NCBI GenBank assembly: GCA_026545225.1
Contig: CM048852.1
Coordinates: forward strand, 56,241,146-56,305,145
Direction: 5' to 3'
Length of the DNA: 64,000 bases
Source of the DNA: Cornus controversa
Lineage: Eukaryota > Streptophyta > Magnoliopsida > Cornales > Cornaceae
How positions within the stretch are numbered: the first letter of the stretch is position 1; every line of letters starts with the position of its first letter. Below, in pieces: positions 33,437 to 44,385 of this stretch. The position numbers and the translations under genes are program-made. The notes under the pieces are model-generated. The model was not told where the DNA came from, searched no databases, and saw only the letters and a list, made by a program, of their open reading frames with translations.

Positions 33437-33665
33437 TACTTAGGTTTATTGATAATATTAAAAAAAATAGTAGGACATATGGTCGCTTTAATTACGGAGT
33501 ACTATGAATGATAAACCAGGATCAGTAGTACTCCATACGCGCCCTGCCGCTAGGAGTCTGGTATTGTAATATAAATCACACAATTCCATCTCAAATATTT
33601 AATTAAGGCAACATTTTGATCTCATGTTGGACCAAATATGTAGTTATAAACTTTTGATACATATG

Positions 33666-34492
33666 TGTTGACTTAAATTCTTATTGTGATTAGGTTTCTA
33701 TTATAAAGTTGTATCTTATTAGATAATTTTTTAGTAGGCAAGTCTTAGTCTCAAGGAAATAAAATACTTGTTAGGCAAGTCTTGAACTCTAAGGAATTGT
33801 AATCCTAATTTACCAAAGAATTGAGTTTTGGGTTCTATAATAGTTACCTATGTTATAGGTTGAGATGAGTGAGAAGAGAAGATGCAACACTCTCATTGTT
33901 TTTTAGAGGGCATTTAGAGAGAATTCTTGTTTAGAATTTGTGATTTTCTTTAGGTAAAATACACTAACCTCCCCTGAGGTTTAGCCTAATTACACCCGGC
34001 ATCAAACTATTGAATTTTGTTACAATGACCTCCCCTGAGATTTGCTCCGTTAGACAAAGACCCCCCTTCGTCCAAAATTCTGTTAGTTTTGTCAAAAAAT
34101 TTAGATTAATTTACACTGACCTCCCCTGAGGTTTGGGTTAAATTACACTGACCTCCCCTGAGGTTTGACCTAATTAATATTTAATATTTTAATTTTATAA
34201 TATAAATATTAAATATTTATTATATATAATATTTTATAGAATATTAAGATGTAATTATTAACATTATATAATGTTAATATAATATTATATATATATATAA
34301 TATTATATAATTAAAATATTTATATGTATATATATAATTAAGATGGGCAAAAGTATATTTTAATTATATAATATTATATATATAAATATTTTAATTTTTA
34401 TATCAATATAATATTAAGGGTAGAATAAATATTTTACCCATCTTAGGTTTAAATAATATATGTTCACAAGGTTGGACTCTTTTTAAAAAAAA

Positions 34493-34536
<44 letters not shown>

Positions 34537-35418
34537 CTATTATTTTAATGCTTTTTAATGATTTTTTTTAAAAAACAAATCGTATAAAATAGAAAGACCA
34601 TTATGCCCTATCTTTTATTCTTTGCTTTCTTTTTAATGTCAATCCCTCTCTAAAACTCTCTTTTCCTATTTCTAATATTCTCTTACCAACTTAAATTCTC
34701 CATGATCGAAATCTGTAAAGGCCAACAAGATGAAGATGAAGAGAGAGACTTTTTAAATTGTTAATGAGAGTATTTTTGCTCATTGCATTTTGTTAGAATG
34801 AGGGTATTTAGGTAATTTCAGAAGAATTTTCAAGAGGATAACAATGTCTTTACATATGCTTCAAGGACAAAATGGATATTTTGAAAATCTAAATTGTCAA
34901 GAAAAATCTGATTCAAAAATGTCTTTACCTCTATATATATTTATATTAACATTATATAATATTATATAGTGTTAATAATTACATCTTAATATTATATATA
35001 ATATTATTAAAATATTAATTAGGCCAAACCTCAGGAGAGGTCAGTGTAAATTATCCTAAATTTTTTGACAAAACTAACAGAATTTTGGACGGAGAGGGGT
35101 CTTTATCTAACGGAGCAAATCTCAGGGGAGGTCATTGTAACAAAATCCAATAGTTTAATGCCAGGTGTAATTTGACCAAATCTCAGGAGAAGTCAGTGTA
35201 TTTTACCCATTTTCTTTTGAGTGAGATTGGGTGTACAGTACTTAAGGGTTGAGAGTTGAGCGTACTCTTAATACAATTCTTCAACTTGTACTGTTACAAT
35301 CTATATAATGAAATCACGTATAATTCTTGGTGTGTTCTTGCAAATTTCTTCGTGCTTGTTTACTTATCACCACATCGTAATATTTGGTGATTCGTGATTA
35401 AGGGCTTATTTCTCAACA
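33666..35418. mobile_element. solo LTR (about 0.5 kb without insertion) interrupted by a nested element
   Basis: The segment starts TGTTGA and ends TCAACA, the TG...CA inverted termini typical of plant LTRs. It is absent from the duplicated block, where 'cttttgatacatat' continues directly into 'gcatgatagaaac' (about 58080). No primer-binding site, internal region or second LTR is present, so it is best read as a solo LTR left by recombination. The flanking bases do not give a clean 5-bp target duplication. A Mutator-like element occupies 33953-35208 inside it. Confidence 0.65.
33953..35208. mobile_element. long-TIR Mutator-like element, 1.26 kb, 9-bp target duplication
   Basis: The ends ggtaaaatacact and the inverted copy agtgtattttaccc begin TIRs of about 180-190 bp, which share 'gacctcccctgaggttt' and 'ccaaaattctgttagttttg'. 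Both flanks carry ATTTTCTTT (33943-33951 and 35209-35217), a 9-bp duplication. The middle is AT-rich, with a (TA)n tract at about 34498-34530, and encodes no transposase. A partial relative of one TIR lies at about 36770-36860. Confidence 0.85.
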
Positions 35419-35471
35419 TGTATGATAGAAACTTCACATGAACAAAGTCATAATAGCAAATAATACTTTTT

Positions 35472-36104
35472 TCAATACCACACGTTCATATTCATTCCAT
35501 CTCTGAAGCCACACGAAGATTTTCTCATAGTTTTTGAATAGACATCACTGGCATTATATATAACAACTAATCTTGATTGACCATATTTCATCTGAGTGAG
35601 AGAGAGATAGGGGTAGTAGTTCATGGGTGGATTAAAAGGCTTAGTCTCTTCACCTTGGATGCAAGGGTCTGGCAATTGTGGTGAGACTTGAACTTGACCC
35701 ATCAAATTAGTCCCTGAATAGAGACTTTGATGAGAATGTAGAGAAGATTGAGGGAGGACAAGAGATGGGTCATCATCATCCATGAAGTTCATCATCATCA
35801 TGGTCTGATGAAGCCATATCTGAGTCTTGAGAAACTTGACATAGTGAATGGCCTCTTCTAACATTGACACTGTGTCCATCTTAGTCCCACCAGAGACCAA
35901 GCTCGGCAGGATCTTGAACCGGTTTCTAATCCGGTGCCTCCTCTGCCAAGCCGCCACACTTTGTGGGCCAGTCGACGGCTTCACCACTTTGCTTCTCTTC
36001 CCACCACAACCACCACCACTATTCTTCTTCTCTTTCCCATTATTGTTTGCACCTGAAGTTGACTCAGAAGAGTTAGGGTTACAAGTGTTGGGAAAGTAGT
36101 TCAT
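35472..36104 (-). CDS. group VIII bHLH transcription factor-like (bHLH1), basic region degenerate
   Basis: A 210-codon intact frame. Residues 1-45 are Asn/Ser/Gly-rich; the bHLH spans about 46-100, ending in [18 protein letters not shown], followed by a Met/Asp-rich linker and a unique C-terminus. The [18 protein letters not shown] helix-2 pattern places it with HEC/IND-related and bHLH52/53-like plant proteins. Relative to bHLH2, the key segment reads [19 protein letters not shown] instead of [19 protein letters not shown]. The changes (R53W, S60R, D61N, Q67P, P71S, D46G) hit the basic region and helix 1, so DNA binding is doubtful. Even the better copy has His where most bHLHs have the E-box-contacting Glu. 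It could be a decaying duplicate or a dimerisation-only factor. Confidence 0.7.
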   Translation of the reverse strand: MNYFPNTCNPNSSESTSGANNNGKEKKNSGGGCGGKRSKVVKPSTGPQSVAAWQRRHRIRNRFKILPSLVSGGTKMDTVSMLEEAIHYVKFLKTQIWLHQTMMMMNFMDDDDPSLVLPQSSLHSHQSLYSGTNLMGQVQVSPQLPDPCIQGEETKPFNPPMNYYPYLSLTQMKYGQSRLVVIYNASDVYSKTMRKSSCGFRDGMNMNVWY

Positions 36105-36189
36105 TTTTGTGATATCAATTCACTCTTCTACTTCACCACTAGTTTTGGAGACAAGCTAGAATGACAGAGAATGAAATGAGACCTTAGCT

Positions 36190-36196
36190 CACAAGG

Positions 36197-36231
<35 letters not shown>

Positions 36232-36260
36232 AAATGTGAAGAGAGAGAGAGAGAGAGCAA
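36190..36260 (-). promoter_or_regulatory. bHLH1 TATA-like (TA)n and GA tracts
   Basis: About 90-155 bp upstream of the start codon lie a (TA)n tract (about 36197-36213) and two (GA)n tracts (36213-36231 and 36239-36257). On the coding strand these are CT-rich, followed by a TATA-type sequence. GA/CT repeats can recruit GAGA-binding BBR/BPC factors. The same arrangement precedes bHLH2. The segmental duplication ends immediately beyond this, at about 36264. Confidence 0.45.
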
Positions 36261-36264
36261 AATT

Positions 36265-36869
36265 AGGAAACTTCATTTATAAAATTATTTTTTTATTTTC
36301 TTTTTGGGATTGATTGTTCCATATCAATAACTTTTTAGAAGTGGACTAGGGATGTTTGTTTCATTTGGGTTAAATTGGAGGAATAGAATTGTTATAGTGA
36401 TTACAAGTTTGAATTATTTGGATTTGAGTAGAACTTTAAAACTTGTAACACATGTATAATGATATATGTATAATGTATGTGTATGTGTATGTATAGTAAT
36501 ATAGACATATATATAGGTTATGAAGTTGGTGGTGGGTGGAGAGAGAGGAGGAAGAAAAGAGTGGTTGGCTGTGGGTGGAGAGACAGAGAGAAGTGGTGGC
36601 TGAAGAGAAAAAAAAAAGATGAAGAGGGTATTTTTGTCTTAAAATTTGAGTTATTTTGGTAAATAAATGCAATTATAAAGGCTAATAAAGTCATTTCAGA
36701 TTGAGAGAGGGTATTTTGGTCTGATCACTCATTTATTTGGGACAAAGGTGGTAATAATAACAAGTGAGCAAACGTGAGGGGAGGTTATTGAACGAAATTT
36801 AAAAAGTTTCATTCGGATGTAATTAGGTCAAATCTCAAGGGAGGTCATTGTATTTAACCTTATAAATAA
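36265..36869. other. intergenic with partial Mutator-like TIR
   Basis: No gene seen. 36770-36860 (around 'gtcaaatctcaagggaggtc') is a diverged copy of one TIR of the element at 33953-35208. 36525-36620 is purine-rich (GGTGG/GAGAG). Confidence 0.4.
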
Positions 36870-38560
36870 ATAAATGTATATATCTATATTACTATTAAAA
36901 GTACAAAAGGATTTTTTTAGTTTCAGTACACTATTTTTTATTTTTAAATTAGAAAAATAAAGTTATAACTTATATAAAACCTTTTTTAGTGTCACTACAT
37001 TATTTATTTATTTTTAAATAGAAAATAGAGTTATAACTTAAACAAAACTCTAAAACTCCTAAACACAATCACGACAATTTTATCAACATGCTATTAATAC
37101 TTTTTTTTTTGAAAATTCAAGTTGATTGTATAAATATATAAGTAATTGTGTTATCATTTTTTTGCACTCAATCAGTAATTAGGTTGAAGATTTGCTTTCA
37201 ATTTGGAATTAGGGTTTTCAATTAGGGTTGTTGTTTATAAATATATATATGATTTGAAATTTAAAACATAATTTTCATGCATGAAATTTAGAGATTTTAA
37301 GGGATTTTAATTTGGAATTAGGGTTTTTCAGAGAGGGTTTCAAAACTGGAATTAGGGTTTTTCAATTTGGGTTATTTGTTTATATATATATGATCTTATA
37401 TATATATAGCTAATTTTTCTTTTTGTTGTCAAGAAAAGTGAAAAAAAATAATAAAAAAAATAAGTTTTAAATCAAATGTTTATTGGTCTTGGCTTTTAAG
37501 ATATGAAAATCCTACCCATTTAAGGCCTCTAATATCTGATGTTCGGCAAGTAAAGATTTTTGTTATTTTGGGTTGCAAATTATGGTCTTATTAATCAAAC
37601 AAAGTATACTACTACTTTCACTAAAACTTAAATAAATAAACTTAAGCCATATGCAAATTAAACTAATTAAAACATAATTTTCATGCATGTAATTTAGGAA
37701 TTTTTAGGGTTTTCAATTTGGTATTAGGGTTGTTTGGGTATTGAAATTGATGAATAAATGGATATATATTTATCTATACCTATTAAAAGGGTTTTTTAAA
37801 GTTTAAGTACGCTTTTTTTTATTAAAAAAATAGATACATAAATTATATAAGCATACGTTTTTTCTCTCTCTTTTTTTTTTTTTTACCTCTTTAATATATA
37901 TAAAGACAGTTACCAATTGTATTAAAATTCTTTTTTTATTGGATTTCTCACTCTTAACAACACATTTTATTGAAAGTATGAGAATTATATTAAAATAAAA
38001 TCAGATTGGTAAAAGAAAAAAAATGGTTTGATATATATATAAAAAAACGTAATAAAAAAATTACCAAACAAATTCTATATCTATCTATTCTATACTACTA
38101 TTAAAAGTACAAATAGTTTTTTAAGTTTTAGTACATTTTTTTTTTATTAAAAAAATAGACACATAAATTATATAAGCACACGTTTTTTTTTCTTCTCTTT
38201 TTTATCTCTTTAATATATATAAAGAAAGTTACCAATTGTATTAGAATTCTTTTTTTATTGGATTTCTCACTCTTAAGAACACATTTTATTGGAAGTATGA
38301 TAATTATATTAAAATAAAATTAGATTGGGAAAAGAAAAAAAAAGAGTTTAATATATATATAAAAAAACGTAATAAAAATATTAGCAAACAAATATATATA
38401 TATATAGAAAGTTACTAATTGTATTATAATTCTTTTTTTATTGGATTTCTCATTCTTAACAACACATTTTATGAGAATTATATTAAAACAGATTGGTAAA
38501 AGAAAAATAAAATAAAAAGAGTTTAATATATATATATATTACCAAACAAAAATAACTACT
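36870..38560. repeat. Helitron-like or satellite-like repeat tract, three related segments
   Basis: Phrases of the type 'ctatactactattaaaagtac' occur at about 36882, 37774 and 38090, each followed by T-rich sequence and 'taaattatataagca' type DNA. A unit of about 320 bp (37800-38085 and 38100-38400) recurs, with a partial third copy at 38400-38560 ('attctttttttattggatttct'). The 'CTATTAAAAG' starts resemble 5' ends of plant Helitrons, but no 3' CTRR hairpin was identified, so the class is tentative. Confidence 0.5.
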
Positions 38561-39790
38561 AATTCTATTGTCTTCTATTAAATAAACTACTAATAAATCA
38601 TTTAGTTATATTAAAACTCTTTTGGTAATTGCTAATAGGCTTTTAAAAATTATCAACTGTTAATATACTCTTAAACTCTATCAATTATCCAAAATAATGA
38701 TCAAATATATAAATTATTTATAGACAACATGAATTTATACCGAGAGGAGTACAAATGAATTGAAGAGGTCTATCATAAGGTAAAATTCTATTATGCTTTA
38801 TTTTTAAGTTGAATGATATCAGTTGCTCTTAATATTAAATAGTCTTTTTAATAAATTCTTTCTAATTCGTTGAAGAATATGTGATGAATATGATATTTGT
38901 CACTATAACAAAAAAGAAAAAGAGAGTTAGTGTTTAATGAAAGAACTTTGTTTATCATATTGCAAAAAAAAAAAAAAAAATAGTGAAATATGATGCTTCA
39001 AGTCAACAATTATTTTTGTTACTCTTTTAATTGGTATAAGATCTTAATTTTCATTTTGTGGATATATTTTTTTGGTTGATTAATCGGTGAAAATGGCATA
39101 GACTCAAGTTAGAGTTCTTTGGTGATTAATTATTTTTGAAGTTTTTGTTTCATTCTCAAAAAGTTAGTGCACCCTAAACTGGATATTTTCTGATCATATA
39201 TCCCAACATGAGAATAGACTATTTAGGACTATTCCACATCACTTGAAAACCTGAAACACTTGAGTTTTATGTCAGTATAATATTATTTCAATTATTATAA
39301 TATATTTGTAGTTAAAATAGTGACTACCTCAAAAAAGTGAGAATAGACTATTCGGGAGTAATGAAACACTTGAGTTTCATATCAGTATAATATTATTTTA
39401 ATATATATATACACACACACACACACTGTCAAAATAGTGAAAGCTTGGAACTTTGAATAATGGATACTACTACTATCAGAAAAATAGAAAAGTGGTAGTG
39501 TAGTGTTTTTTTTTTCTTGGAATTTTGGAAAAAGTGTTAGTTGTTGTATTATATACAATTTACCTATTTATTTATTATTATTGTCGGAGATTGCATAATA
39601 ACAAACTTAGCAAACTTTCTGGCACAATACCAGCTAGGGGTGCTAGTTAGGGTCATTCAACACATTTCTGTGAGTTATTAATATTATTATTTTAGTTATT
39701 AATTGCTAGTAATATAAGTATTGAAAATATTATCAATCATTAGTTCTTTTTCTAATTTTTTGACTTCTTGTAATATGGTGATAATGATAT
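38561..39790. other. intergenic with a tiny LRR relic
   Basis: AT-rich, with (CA)n at about 39411-39426. Near 39587-39640 one + frame reads 'NNKLSKLSGTIPA', a plausible LRR scrap from an RLP, but too short to be certain. No gene otherwise. Confidence 0.3.
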
Positions 39791-39794
39791 ATTA

Positions 39795-42271
39795 AATATC
39801 AATGTCACAGTCAGATTCTTGTAAGTACACCAAATAATATAAAGAAATCACAATTTTTCTTTTTCTAGAGGATCTTTTTAATGGGATATCGACAGCTTCA
39901 TTTTGAGATTGTTGAATATCACCCTCCATGGCAATCGGTTCTTCCTTGAGTGGCAAGGTTTGAATTGATTGTTTTTCTTTAATGACATTTTGTGGAACAT
40001 CTTGAAAAATAACAAACTCTAATGTACTTGCAAGTGTAGGTACTGTATCTTGCATTTTCTCAATGGTTAAACTTTGAATTTGTGCACTCCCACTAATATT
40101 GCCATCCTCCAGAAATTTTGCATTTCTTGCTTCAACTATTTTCATATTATGGGTAGGACAATAAAACTTTGATCCATTGGATCGATCCGCATAGCCAATG
40201 AAAAAACCACTAACTGTTTTTGGATCCAATTTTCTCTCTTGTGGATTATACAGTCTGACCTCAACTGAACAACCCCAAATGTGTACATGTCTTAAACTTG
40301 GTTTCCAACGATTCCACAACTCAAAAGGAGTTTTAAGAACTTCTTTAGTGGGAACCTTGTTTAAGATGTATACAGCGTTTTTTAAGGTCTTACTCCACAA
40401 GAATAATAGGAAATTGGAGTTGCTAAACAAACTCCTTACCATGTCCATTAAAGTACAATTCTTTTTTTTAGCTACATCATTTTGATATGGTGAGTCAGGC
40501 ATCGTATACTGTGCAACAATTCCATGTTCCTCAAGAAATTTTGCAAATAGACCTGGCTTTTGTCCTATTCCCATGTACCTGCTATAGTACTCCCCACCTC
40601 TATCTGATCTCACAATTTTAATTACATTATCTGTTTGTTTCTCTACTTCCACCTTATAGGCCTTGAAAGCATTTAATGCTTCAGCCTTCTCAAATCAAAT
40701 AGAAGATAAAGATACATATATCGTGTGTGATCATTTATAAAGGTGATGAAATATTTCTAACCATTTAGACAAGGTATAGGAAAAGGTCCACAAATGTCAG
40801 TATGTATGATTTCTAAAGTGTTAGAACTCCTCATGACACCCTTATTGGTCTTGTTGGTCAGTTTGCCCTTAATACACACAAGTACCAAAGTCAAAGAAAT
40901 CAAGAGTTTGGAGGATCCCTTCATTCACTAACCTTTTAAGTCTCTCTATAGAGATATGTCACAATCTCCTATGCCACAACATAGAGGATGTTTCATTCAT
41001 AATACTCCTCTTTACACCAATATTTTCTGTTGTAGTAAAAATATTAATATCACAAACTAGATCTAGACATAGTTTATACAAATCACTATCTAGAAGGCCA
41101 GTACCAACAACAACAAAGTTTTTAAACAAGGTTACAGAACGGTCACAAAAACTGAAAGGAAAATCTAAAGGTTCAAGTCTGGAAATAGAAATTAAGTTTC
41201 TAGAAAATGATGGAATATAAAAAGTCTTTTCCAAGTCTAAAACAAAGCCAGTTTGTAAAACAAGTCTAAAGGTTCCAACAGCTTCCACATATGAACGCAT
41301 CTGATTTCTTGTATAGATGCAACGTTCACTTCCCATTAGATTTCTTTGGTTTAGAAAACCTTGCATAATATTGGCAACATGGATTGTAAAACCAGAATCA
41401 ATCCACTAAGTATTATTACTAACACAAACCATATTAGATTCATAACATACTAATGAGATGAGATTACCTTTCTTTTCATGTCAAGCTTGAAACTTCTTAC
41501 ATTCTCTTTTAAAATATCCTGTCTTTTTGCAGAAAAAACACCTGATGGAGTCTTTATTGCCAGATTTGATAACTGACAGCTTCTTATTATTCTCATTGTT
41601 AGAAAAACTCTTCTATTTATGCCAATTCTTTCCTTTTCTTTTTTCATGAGAGACTAAATGGACACTTTCTATACCCTCTTGTTTCAACCTCCTTTCCTCT
41701 TGAACACACATGATTAGTAACTAATTAATTGATCATTTATCTTTATGTGTGTTATAAGAAATCTTAAATGGTCCAAATTGATGTGGAAGAGAGTTAAGTA
41801 CGAAATGGACAAGAAAGAACTCTGTAATCTCAATGTCAAGAGATTTTAGTTGTGCTGCAATGTCTCTCATTCCCATGATGTGCTTACGCATTCTTGAAGT
41901 ACCATGATATTTCATGGATGATAATTCTTTCATTAGGGTACTCGCCAGAGCCTTATCGGAACTTGCAAATTGTTACTCAATAAATTAAAGGTATTCGTTT
42001 ACTTTAGTGATGTTTGGAATGGATCCCGAATACTTTTTCCAATATGAGACTTAATAAGCATCAAACTTAAGCGGTACTTTTTTCAATATGAGACTTAATA
42101 AGTATCAAACTCAAGCGGTTGGATCACTCCCACCGTTCATATGATGTTTTCTCAACTAACGTATTAGTTTCAGTGGGAAAAGGAGGTTCTTCCACATAGA
42201 TAGCCAAATCGAGATCCATGCACAGTGGAAAAAGGAGGTTCTTCCACATAGATAGCCAAATCGAGATCCAT
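39795..42271 (-). pseudogene. truncated Ty1/copia retrotransposon (gag, protease-linker, integrase; RT lost)
   Basis: Read on -. The gag start (MDLDLAIYVEEPPFP) lies at 42271-42223 and is duplicated; a UBN2-like gag piece (LVHFVLNSLPHQFGPFKISY) is at 41933-41733, and a decayed CCHC knuckle at about 41560-41510. The gag-pre-integrase segment (41366-40930) contains LWHRRL followed by a stop where copia elements have GH. Integrase with IVRSDRGGEYYSRY, 'DSPYQND' and HIWGCSVEVRLYNPQERKLD is at 40652-39795. Several stops and frameshifts disable it. The sequence ends just after integrase; reverse transcriptase, RNase H and both LTRs are absent. It abuts the RLP2/RLP3 duplication breakpoint at about 42324. 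Confidence 0.85.
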
Positions 42272-42274
42272 GCA
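42029..42274. repeat. tandem duplications within the copia gag region
   Basis: Two independent short duplications: a unit of about 44-45 bp around 'caatatgagacttaataag' (about 42039-42118), and a 52-bp unit 'ggaggttcttccacatagat' (42171-42222 and 42223-42274). The second repeats the gag start codon region in frame. Confidence 0.85.
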
Positions 42275-42324
42275 CCCTAACGTAAGGAGAATTTTTTGCT
42301 TCTAATCTTTATAATTGTCACAAT

Positions 42325-44050
42325 TCAGAAAAGGGATATGTGATGATTCCTTCGATAAATAGGTAGATGGAATAGCTGCAAAATTAATAAAGCATGCTTA
42401 CTAATGTGTAATGAAAACAATAATATATTGGAAATTCAACCCACGTTAAAAGTTGCAGAAACAAAACAAAATCATTGTATCATTGTAATCGTCGTGTGGT
42501 AAGAGTTACAACACACTATTGATTTGTAAAAATATTCTTTATAACAGAATTATTAAATTTAAGATATTGAAATAAAAACTCTATACCTGTGGGCATTTAG
42601 AATATTTCTAAAACAATATATCTTACATAGATACCATTATAATTAACCTCATATATGTGACCTCTCTGAAGGGCAAGTCACCTCCCCCTTGGTTAATTTT
42701 AAACTTTAATGTAATGTACATTTTTTAAGATTGACAATACTTTGGTTATTCTAGAATCAGGCAAAATGTATTAACTTTATAATGACAGTTTTAACTGACA
42801 CTAAAAGATAAATACATTACCTATATATATATATATATAACATAAAACATGTATGTTACTCTAAACAATGAACATCTATAGGTAGTTCACTACAATATCA
42901 TACATATTTTAGAGAGATAATGAATATCAAAGAATCATAAATATAGAAAGACATATTTTTGTCATATAGAATCAATAATCACATATAAATGTATTTAAAT
43001 GTAATATATTATGGCATGTCAATAATACGAGTCTAAATCATGGATAAAAGCAGCAGAACTTCACATGGTTTTCACATTTTAGGCCAAAAAAAGATTCATA
43101 ATATCACATTTTAGGCATGACAAAGATTCATAATATCATACCAATTCAAATCAAAAATCAAACTGGGATTTTTTATGCTCGAATACTAAATGAAAGATAA
43201 AACTTTAATGTGGCCTAGTTTTTTAATTTGACTATACCTTTAGAAATTCTCAAATGCAAGTGAGTGGTATTCGTCAGTGGTAATGTTTCAAGATGCAAAT
43301 ATGATGACAGTAAGGCAATTCAGAAACCTTGAATCAAGAAGTTGACGATAATATTGCAATATTTCTTGGAGGCTTTTAATCTTTCCAACTCTTATGTCTT
43401 AAAGTGATGGAACACAGGCTTTCTCAAAAACATACGAGACTTTTATTGTTGTGAGATTAGGATCCAAGTTTTTCAGTTACTGTATATACCTCTCTCATCA
43501 AGAGTTAGTTAATCAGGCCCATTACTACCATGTAGCGGTAATTGGTGTGACACATGCGCCACATACAAAATTAAAATCGTCTAACATTTTATTCATCATT
43601 TTTAATCAATTAAATCTCATGTTTGCCTTTTGTTTCAATTTAATTTTTGATTTTCACTATTGAAAACGATGTGCAGAAAATTTGGCTTTTAATTAATAAA
43701 AAAAATTAACAATGAAGACACTTTCCCGCACTTTAGTTTAAGAAAAATCACTTTATAATTGTTTTTTATTTTTTCCAATTCAAATGAGTAAATATTCTTT
43801 CAACTATGTTGAGAATGTTTGACTCATTAGATTTTTCATTTTATAATAATTTTCTTCATCAAAATTTTGTTTTAGTCCTTGATATGATACTCTAAAATTG
43901 TTATAAATATGCAACAAAAAAATTAAATAAAATTTCAAGTTGAAGTTTAACGATATGCCTTTTTACTAATATATATATATATATATATAGCTCAATTGTA
44001 TATATAGCGCCAAACTCATTGTTAATTTAAAAATAAATAAATAAAAAAAG
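42325..44050. repeat. upstream half of tandem unit 1 (matches 47937-49620)
   Basis: From 'ttcagaaaagggata' onward this region is colinear with the DNA between RLP2 and RLP3, through 'gcaaaattaataaa', 'taggcatgacaaagattcat', 'caagtgagtggt' and 'gatatgccttttt'. Noncoding. It shows that RLP2 and RLP3 were duplicated together with about 2 kb of 5' DNA. (TA)n occurs near 42822-42838 and 43973-43989. Confidence 0.85.
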
Positions 44051-44316
44051 CTTCAAAGTCATACGAGGAATAAGTCAAATGAAAGGGCAACCAGAAAACG
44101 CGTCTGTTACAATCTGTACAAGGCATATAATACACTAAACACACGCGGTTTAAGTTTACTTTGAGGTCTCTTTCTCTGACTACACCATTCTTCTTCTACC
44201 TCTCCATATTCTTCTCAAGTCTTTTGGTTTTATAACACTTCAGTCATTGCCGTGCCAGACCCAAAGTATTTGGTGTGCTACAGGTCCGAATCCACAAAAC
44301 CATTAAGTTGAAGTTG
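44050..44316 (+). promoter_or_regulatory. RLP2 promoter and leader with two CGCG boxes
   Basis: ACGCGT at 44098-44103 and ACGCGG at 44143-44148 are in the same order and spacing as at RLP1 and RLP3. Between them lies a TATA-like catataatac (44124-44133). A 'aagtcaaatga' upstream (about 44072) contains, on the other strand, a TTGAC W-box core that WRKY factors can bind. The leader up to the uORF contains no ATG. Confidence 0.55.
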
Positions 44317-44385
44317 ATGAATTGCTGTTTGATTGTGTTCTCATTTGTCACTCATATGGGTGTCTCTCACAACTGTGTCCAATGA
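44317..44385 (+). CDS. uORF of RLP2, stop overlaps the RLP2 start
   Basis: A 22-residue peptide starting MNCCLIVFSFVTHMGVSH. Its TGA (44383-44385) overlaps the RLP2 ATG (44382-44384) in the arrangement ATGA. Such overlap is compatible with termination-reinitiation or with repression of the downstream start. The same layout exists at RLP3. Confidence 0.5.
   Translation: MNCCLIVFSFVTHMGVSHNCVQ

Noticed and set aside
35848..36099. + strand frame opposite bHLH1 (and 58549-58803 opposite bHLH2)
   Set aside because: Antisense shadow of the bHLH coding sequence.
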